Positions 48,166 through 52,565 of a stretch of 52,565 nt of DNA are shown in pieces. The stretch is taken from NCBI RefSeq assembly GCF_010894405.1, contig NZ_JAAIYA010000031.1:1-52565 (forward strand). The letters are read 5' to 3'. The DNA comes from Pyxidicoccus caerfyrddinensis (GTDB lineage: Bacteria > Myxococcota > Myxococcia > Myxococcales > Myxococcaceae). Under the pieces are notes generated by a model. That model made no database searches. It saw nothing but the letters and a program-made list of their open reading frames with translations, and had not been told where the DNA came from. The position numbers and the translations under genes were made by a program. Position 1 is the first letter of the stretch; every line of letters begins with the position of its first letter.

Positions 48166-50004
48166 ATGAGAAGAAGAAAGCTCCTGCACCGTGGGCTCGC
48201 GCTGGCACTGGCGCTGACGTCCACGGCTGCTGTGTCCCAGGACGCGTCGCCGCTTCAGCGAGGCTTCGACCTGGAGCGACTGGAGTTGAATCCCGGGGCG
48301 GAGGGCTCGCTGTTGGTGGGCCTGGGCGAGCTGCTGCCCGCGGGCACCTTCCGGGCGACGCTGCTCGCGCAGTACGCGCACAACCCGCTGCTCTTCGTGG
48401 ACACCGGGAAGGAGTTGTCCGTGGTGGGCCAGCGCGCCACCGCGCACCTGGCCGCGGCGTATGCGCCGCTGACCTGGCTGCAGGTGGGGCTGCAGGTGCC
48501 GCTCGTCGCCTTCCAGGGCGGGGACTCGGAGCTGTTGCAGGCGAAGAACATCGCCGCGCCCGCGGGCCAGGCGCTGGCGACGCCGGTGTTCAGCGCCCGC
48601 TTCGGGCTGCTCACCCAGGACGAGCAGGGCGGGGTGGACCTGGCGGCGGAGCTGGGCGTGGGGCTCCCGGTGGGCAGCAAGGACGCCTTCTCCCGGGATG
48701 GAGACTCGCTGCGGCTCGCGCCGAAGCTGATGGTGGGCCGCCACTTCGGCCGCATCCGCGCGGGCGCGGAGGTGGGCTACACCCAGCGCCCCAAGCTGCT
48801 GCTCACGCAGAAGCAGGGAGACCTCGAGGACGAGGTGGGCGCGGAGCTGCGCGTGGGTCTGGCGCTGGCCACCACCGGCAGGCGGCTGCGCTGGGAGCTC
48901 AACGTGCGGGGCATGGTGCCGCTGACGGACCAGCCCAGCTCCGTGGAGCTGCTCCCGGGAGGGCGCTACCTCGTCAGCAACTCGCTGGAGCTGTTCGCGC
49001 TGGCGGGCATGGGCATTGGCGCCGCGCCGGGCACGCCGCTGTTCCGGTTGATGTTCGGCGGGGCCTTCGGCCAGGTGACGCCGCCGCGCGGGCCGGGCGA
49101 GTCCTCGGTCCGCTGCGAGATGGGGCTGGCGCCGGACGCGAAGATTCAGGAGTGCCCGGACCTCGACGAGGACCATGACGGGGTCCGCAACGCGGACGAC
49201 AAGTGCCCGCTCATCGCGGGCGACGTGGCGCGCAACGGCTGCTCGGCGCAGGACACGGACGGCGACGGCATCGAGGACATGCTGGACGGCTGCCCCGTGG
49301 AGCCCGGGCCGGCCGCGCGGCAGGGCTGCCCCATCCCGGACCAGGACAAGGACGACCTGCCCGACGAGCTCGACAGCTGCCCCACGGACCCGGGGCCGGC
49401 GGACAACCGCGGCTGCCCGGTGCGCGACACGGACAAGGACGGCATCGACAACGACAAGGACGAGTGCCCGAGCGAGGCCGGTCCGGTCGAGCGCAACGGG
49501 TGCCCGGAGTCCGACACGGACAAGGACACCATTCCCAACCGCGCCGACAGCTGCGTGAACGAGCCGGGTGACCTGAAGAACATGGGCTGCCCGCTGCACC
49601 TCCTTCCGTTGGTGGAGCTCAAGCCCGACCGGCTGCTGCTCATCGGGAAGGTCTTCTTCGAGCCCTCGCAGGCGCGCCTCCAGGGTCGCTCCTTCGACGT
49701 GCTGGACTGGGTGGCCCGCGTCGTCAAGGAGCACCCGGAGATTCCCAGCGTCGTCGTGGGCGCGCACACCGACGACCGCGGCTTCCCGGACGTCAACCGC
49801 CGGCTGTCGCAGGCGCGCGCGGAGGCGGTGCGGCAGTACCTCATCAACAAGGGCGTGGACCCCGCGCGGTTGCAGGCGGTGGGGTACGGGCAGGACCGCC
49901 CCATCGACAGCAATGCGACCTCCATCGGTCGCGAGAACAACCGCCGCGTGGAGTTCCTGCTGGTGGCACCGGAAAAGGAGAAGACGGGCACCCCCCGTCC
50001 CTGA
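48166..50004 (+). CDS. OmpA-family outer-membrane protein with thrombospondin type-3 repeats
   Basis: The protein has 612 residues. The ATG at 48166 has GGAG 5 nt upstream and starts a signal peptide (LALALALTSTAAVSQ). Residues ~30-330 are a probable beta-barrel. Residues ~330-480 hold about five calcium-binding TSP3-type repeats (DxDxDGIxDxxDxCPxxPGP), for example DTDGDGIEDMLDGCP and DTDKDGIDNDKDECP. The C-terminal ~110 residues are the OmpA peptidoglycan-binding domain (VVVGAHTDDRGFPDVNRRLS, GYGQDRPIDSN, RENNRRVEF). It links the outer membrane to the cell wall through a rigid Ca2+ rod. It is divergent from vgrG, so possible co-regulation with the T6SS should be considered but is not shown. 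Confidence 0.93.
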   Translation: MRRRKLLHRGLALALALTSTAAVSQDASPLQRGFDLERLELNPGAEGSLLVGLGELLPAGTFRATLLAQYAHNPLLFVDTGKELSVVGQRATAHLAAAYAPLTWLQVGLQVPLVAFQGGDSELLQAKNIAAPAGQALATPVFSARFGLLTQDEQGGVDLAAELGVGLPVGSKDAFSRDGDSLRLAPKLMVGRHFGRIRAGAEVGYTQRPKLLLTQKQGDLEDEVGAELRVGLALATTGRRLRWELNVRGMVPLTDQPSSVELLPGGRYLVSNSLELFALAGMGIGAAPGTPLFRLMFGGAFGQVTPPRGPGESSVRCEMGLAPDAKIQECPDLDEDHDGVRNADDKCPLIAGDVARNGCSAQDTDGDGIEDMLDGCPVEPGPAARQGCPIPDQDKDDLPDELDSCPTDPGPADNRGCPVRDTDKDGIDNDKDECPSEAGPVERNGCPESDTDKDTIPNRADSCVNEPGDLKNMGCPLHLLPLVELKPDRLLLIGKVFFEPSQARLQGRSFDVLDWVARVVKEHPEIPSVVVGAHTDDRGFPDVNRRLSQARAEAVRQYLINKGVDPARLQAVGYGQDRPIDSNATSIGRENNRRVEFLLVAPEKEKTGTPRP

Positions 50005-50034
50005 GCCATGAGCCCTCCTCGAAAGAGATTCGCG

Positions 50035-52565
50035 ATGAAGAACAAGTGGCTCAAGAGTGGGCTCGCGAGCGCGGTGCTGCTCGCCGCCCTCGCCGCAGTG
50101 GCCGGCCCGGATACGTTCTTTCTGGGGTCGGGGGCGGTGACGGGGACTGTGCTGACCGTCCCGGCCCCCGGCGCCGGCCAGCCGACCGTGGTGCAGGTCA
50201 ACACCTATGCCCAGGTCACCGCCATCAGCGCGACCACGGTCACTCCCATAGGGCTGCCCCAGCTGGCGACCGGCTCGAAGCAGCGGGGGGTCGTGGCCAC
50301 TTCCGTCGATGCCGACGACTTCGCGGCCAACAAGCTGGTGATGGTGATCCAGACGACGGGCTTCACTCCCACGACGGCCCCCCCCGCGGGTACGGAACAG
50401 GAGGTCCTCGACCTGAGCAACAGCCAGGTGGGCCGCTGGGAACTGGCGAAGATCCGCACCTACGACGGCCAGACTGGCACGATGGTGCTGACGGAGCCGC
50501 TCAAGTACACCTATTCAGACAACAGCACCCAGGTCGTCACGGTTCCCGAGTACCAGTCCGTCGCCGTCGCGGACGGAGCGAAGATCGAGCCGCTCCCGTG
50601 GGATGGCCAGGTCGGCGGCGTGGTGGCGTTCCTCGTCAGTGGGACCATCAACCTCAACACGTCCGGGTCCATCAGCGCGGCGGGGAAGGGGGCCCGGGGG
50701 GGGGCGTACTCGGATGAAAATGGTGCGACGACTACCGGCTGTATGACGACAGGGGACGTCAATACGAATGACCCCAAGTACGGCACGAAGGGCGAGGGAC
50801 TCTCGACTGCCCGGTATTCCGCTACATCGCGAGGACTCCCGAATTTCACGAGCGGCGGCGGCGGCGGCATCTGCGCCAACTCGGGCGGAGGCGGGGGTGG
50901 AAACAGCGGGTTGGGCGGCGTGGGTGGCAACACGACGGAAGCCACCCCCCGTGAGGTGGGGGGGCTCGGCGGCGCGCCGCTGAGCTACTCCCCCCTCGAC
51001 CACCTGACTTTCGGAGGTGGCGGTGGAAGCGGGCAGGGGACTGCCAACAACAACACCCCCAATGGAGGGCGAGGTGGCGGCATCATCTTCTTCCGCGCCA
51101 ACCAACTGTCGGGCGGCACGGTCACTGCGTCGGGACAGTCCGCTGCGCTCAGCGACGAGAGTGGGGGCGGCGGCGGTGCCGGTGGAAGCATTTCCATCCG
51201 ACTGGCGGACCTGTGCTCCACCACGAACATCGTGGCGAACGGTGGCAACGGTGGCTCGGTGAACGTTGAGCAGACGGCCAGCGTTACCGCGCCTGGCCCT
51301 GGCGGTGGCGGCGGTGGTGGGCGGGTGCTGCTTCAGGCCAAGGCGTCCGACTGCTCCCTTTCGGTGGCCGCTGGCACCGCGGGCAGGACCAAGCCTCCCA
51401 CCAACGGGACGGGGTTGGAGCGCGGCGCGAAGCCCACCGCGAGCGTCGCCAACCTTCCGCCCTACGTCGGCACCGTGACGTTCCTCGCGGGGGCGCTCGC
51501 ACAGATTCCCCAGCCCACGATTGCACCCGCGCTCCCCTCGCTGACAAACGCCCCGACCCTGACCGTTGGCGGAACGGGGACCCGGAATGCCGCGCTGCTG
51601 GCCTACAGGCAGGTGCCGAACACCGCGGACGCGAAGGTGGCTCAGGGCGTCATCGATTCCAGCGGCAGCTTCTCCCTGGGGGTGCCGCTCCTGGAGGGTG
51701 ACAACACGCTCAAGTTCGCCGTGGAGTTCAAGGGGCTCCAGGGCCCGTCCACCACCACGTCCACGGTAAAGCTCGACACGAGACCGCCCGACACGACGGC
51801 CTCCACCGCCCTGGCCCTGCCGACCAGTGCGGCGAGCATCAGCTTCACGGTGGCGGCGAGCGAGGCCGATCTCTCGCCTTGCCCCACCTGCCCCCTGACG
51901 TGCCAGCTCACCCTCCCCAATCAGTCGGCCCCCGGCTACGGCGCTTGCCAGGCCAGCTACAACCTCACGTCCGTAGGGGCGTACAAGTTCGAGGCTCGCG
52001 CTCGGGACCTCGCACAGAACGAAGACCCCACGCCGGCCGTCATCAACTTCACGGTGGATCGCACCGGGCCAGACGTGACGATCAAGGCGACGGATCCCGT
52101 GCCCCCGTTCCTGTTCACCCGCGCCACCACGGCATCGTTCGGTTTCTCCTCCACCGCCCCGGACTTCTTGCGCTTCGAGTGCCGGCTGGACTGGCGGCCG
52201 GCGGGGGGCGGCGCGACCACCAATGGAAGCTGGGACCCCTGCCCGGCCACCCACTTCCTGTCCGGTCTCCAGGACAACCGGCGGTACACGCTGTCGGTGC
52301 GAGCGGTGGACCAGGCGCTGAACGTGTCGAACCCCGTCGCCGACCATTCGTGGACGGTGGATACGGTGAGCCCGGACACGTCGCTTCCCCTCAAGCCTCC
52401 GCCGGAGACGCAGACGAACGACCCCTTCAACTTCAGCGGTGACGACCCGAGCATCGGAGCGAGCAACTACGAGTGCAGCCTGGACGGGGCGGCCTTCGTC
52501 GGGTGCGGCACGCCGCACACGCCGACGCTGACCGTCGTCGAGGGCGAGCGCAAGCAGCACACGCT
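50035..52565 (+). CDS. Large secreted AgmC-like protein with Gly-rich region and Ig-like repeats (3' end outside window)
   Basis: The reading frame is open from ATG 50035 to the right edge (843 codons visible). GAAAGAG precedes this ATG by ~9 nt, and it begins a signal peptide (WLKSGLASAVLLAALAAVAG); an in-frame ATG at 50008 is less likely. The mature start GPDTFFLGSG and the following ~200 residues, then a glycine-rich stretch (~280-430) with GGGGGxxG blocks, resemble myxobacterial proteins annotated as adventurous gliding motility protein AgmC. From ~residue 570 come repeats of the type F-x-C-x-LD-G...RAVDQALNVSNPVADHSWTVD, Ig-like modules common in myxobacterial surface proteins. The motility assignment is from memory of family naming only. 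It follows the OmpA gene by 30 bp. Confidence 0.8.
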   Translation, partial: MKNKWLKSGLASAVLLAALAAVAGPDTFFLGSGAVTGTVLTVPAPGAGQPTVVQVNTYAQVTAISATTVTPIGLPQLATGSKQRGVVATSVDADDFAANKLVMVIQTTGFTPTTAPPAGTEQEVLDLSNSQVGRWELAKIRTYDGQTGTMVLTEPLKYTYSDNSTQVVTVPEYQSVAVADGAKIEPLPWDGQVGGVVAFLVSGTINLNTSGSISAAGKGARGGAYSDENGATTTGCMTTGDVNTNDPKYGTKGEGLSTARYSATSRGLPNFTSGGGGGICANSGGGGGGNSGLGGVGGNTTEATPREVGGLGGAPLSYSPLDHLTFGGGGGSGQGTANNNTPNGGRGGGIIFFRANQLSGGTVTASGQSAALSDESGGGGGAGGSISIRLADLCSTTNIVANGGNGGSVNVEQTASVTAPGPGGGGGGGRVLLQAKASDCSLSVAAGTAGRTKPPTNGTGLERGAKPTASVANLPPYVGTVTFLAGALAQIPQPTIAPALPSLTNAPTLTVGGTGTRNAALLAYRQVPNTADAKVAQGVIDSSGSFSLGVPLLEGDNTLKFAVEFKGLQGPSTTTSTVKLDTRPPDTTASTALALPTSAASISFTVAASEADLSPCPTCPLTCQLTLPNQSAPGYGACQASYNLTSVGAYKFEARARDLAQNEDPTPAVINFTVDRTGPDVTIKATDPVPPFLFTRATTASFGFSSTAPDFLRFECRLDWRPAGGGATTNGSWDPCPATHFLSGLQDNRRYTLSVRAVDQALNVSNPVADHSWTVDTVSPDTSLPLKPPPETQTNDPFNFSGDDPSIGASNYECSLDGAAFVGCGTPHTPTLTVVEGERKQHT

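Overview
The window is GC-rich (clearly well above 60% by eye) and densely coded, with strong G/C bias at third codon positions. Its gene families fit a myxobacterium of the Myxococcus/Corallococcus/Pyxidicoccus kind: an NRPS condensation domain, an AgmC-like surface protein, OmpA proteins with thrombospondin type-3 repeats, and many secreted or lipoprotein gene products. That assignment is inference from gene content. No rRNA, tRNA, IS element or CRISPR array was seen.

Layout. 1-5.2 kb holds the first ~85 codons of an NRPS gene (minus), a secreted protein of unknown role, an M28 metallopeptidase, an outer-membrane-type protein, and a divergent GST/HxlR regulator pair separated by two tandem palindromic operators. 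5.3-14.4 kb is a translationally coupled cassette of three ClpB-like double-AAA+ paralogs on the minus strand. In all three the first AAA domain has lost its Walker B glutamate but kept an aromatic pore loop, while the second keeps its catalytic residues but has lost the pore tyrosine. The largest protein ends in a module resembling class I peptide chain release factors with the GGQ domain and stop-codon tripeptide missing; the middle protein carries a more diverged version. This is my best candidate for an undescribed system. 14.5-17.1 kb encodes a large secreted LamG-domain protein.

17.15-22.6 kb is a sulfate-uptake operon: porin, binding lipoprotein, two CysT/CysW permeases and the CysA ATPase. 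Upstream lies a 24-codon reading frame with four consecutive Cys codons, then mutually exclusive antiterminator and terminator helices, which looks like cysteine-responsive transcription attenuation. 22.7-26.2 kb contains a GH16 beta-glucanase lipoprotein, an alpha/beta hydrolase coupled to an ABM-type protein, a thioredoxin-like membrane protein and a short HPF/RaiA-like protein.

26.3-47.9 kb is a type VI secretion system read on the minus strand in the order vgrG, tssJ, tssK, tssL, tssM, tagF, tssA, tssB, tssC, hcp, tssE, tssF, tssG, clpV, and a final lipoprotein gene, ended by a strong intrinsic terminator. All 13 core components are present, plus TagF. No Fha, PpkA or PppA, PAAR protein or toxin/immunity pair is visible here. 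TssJ/L/M form the membrane complex, TssA/E/F/G/K and VgrG the baseplate and spike, Hcp the tube, TssB/C the sheath, and ClpV recycles the sheath. Divergent from vgrG is an OmpA/TSP3 outer-membrane protein, followed by an AgmC-like secreted protein that runs off the right edge.
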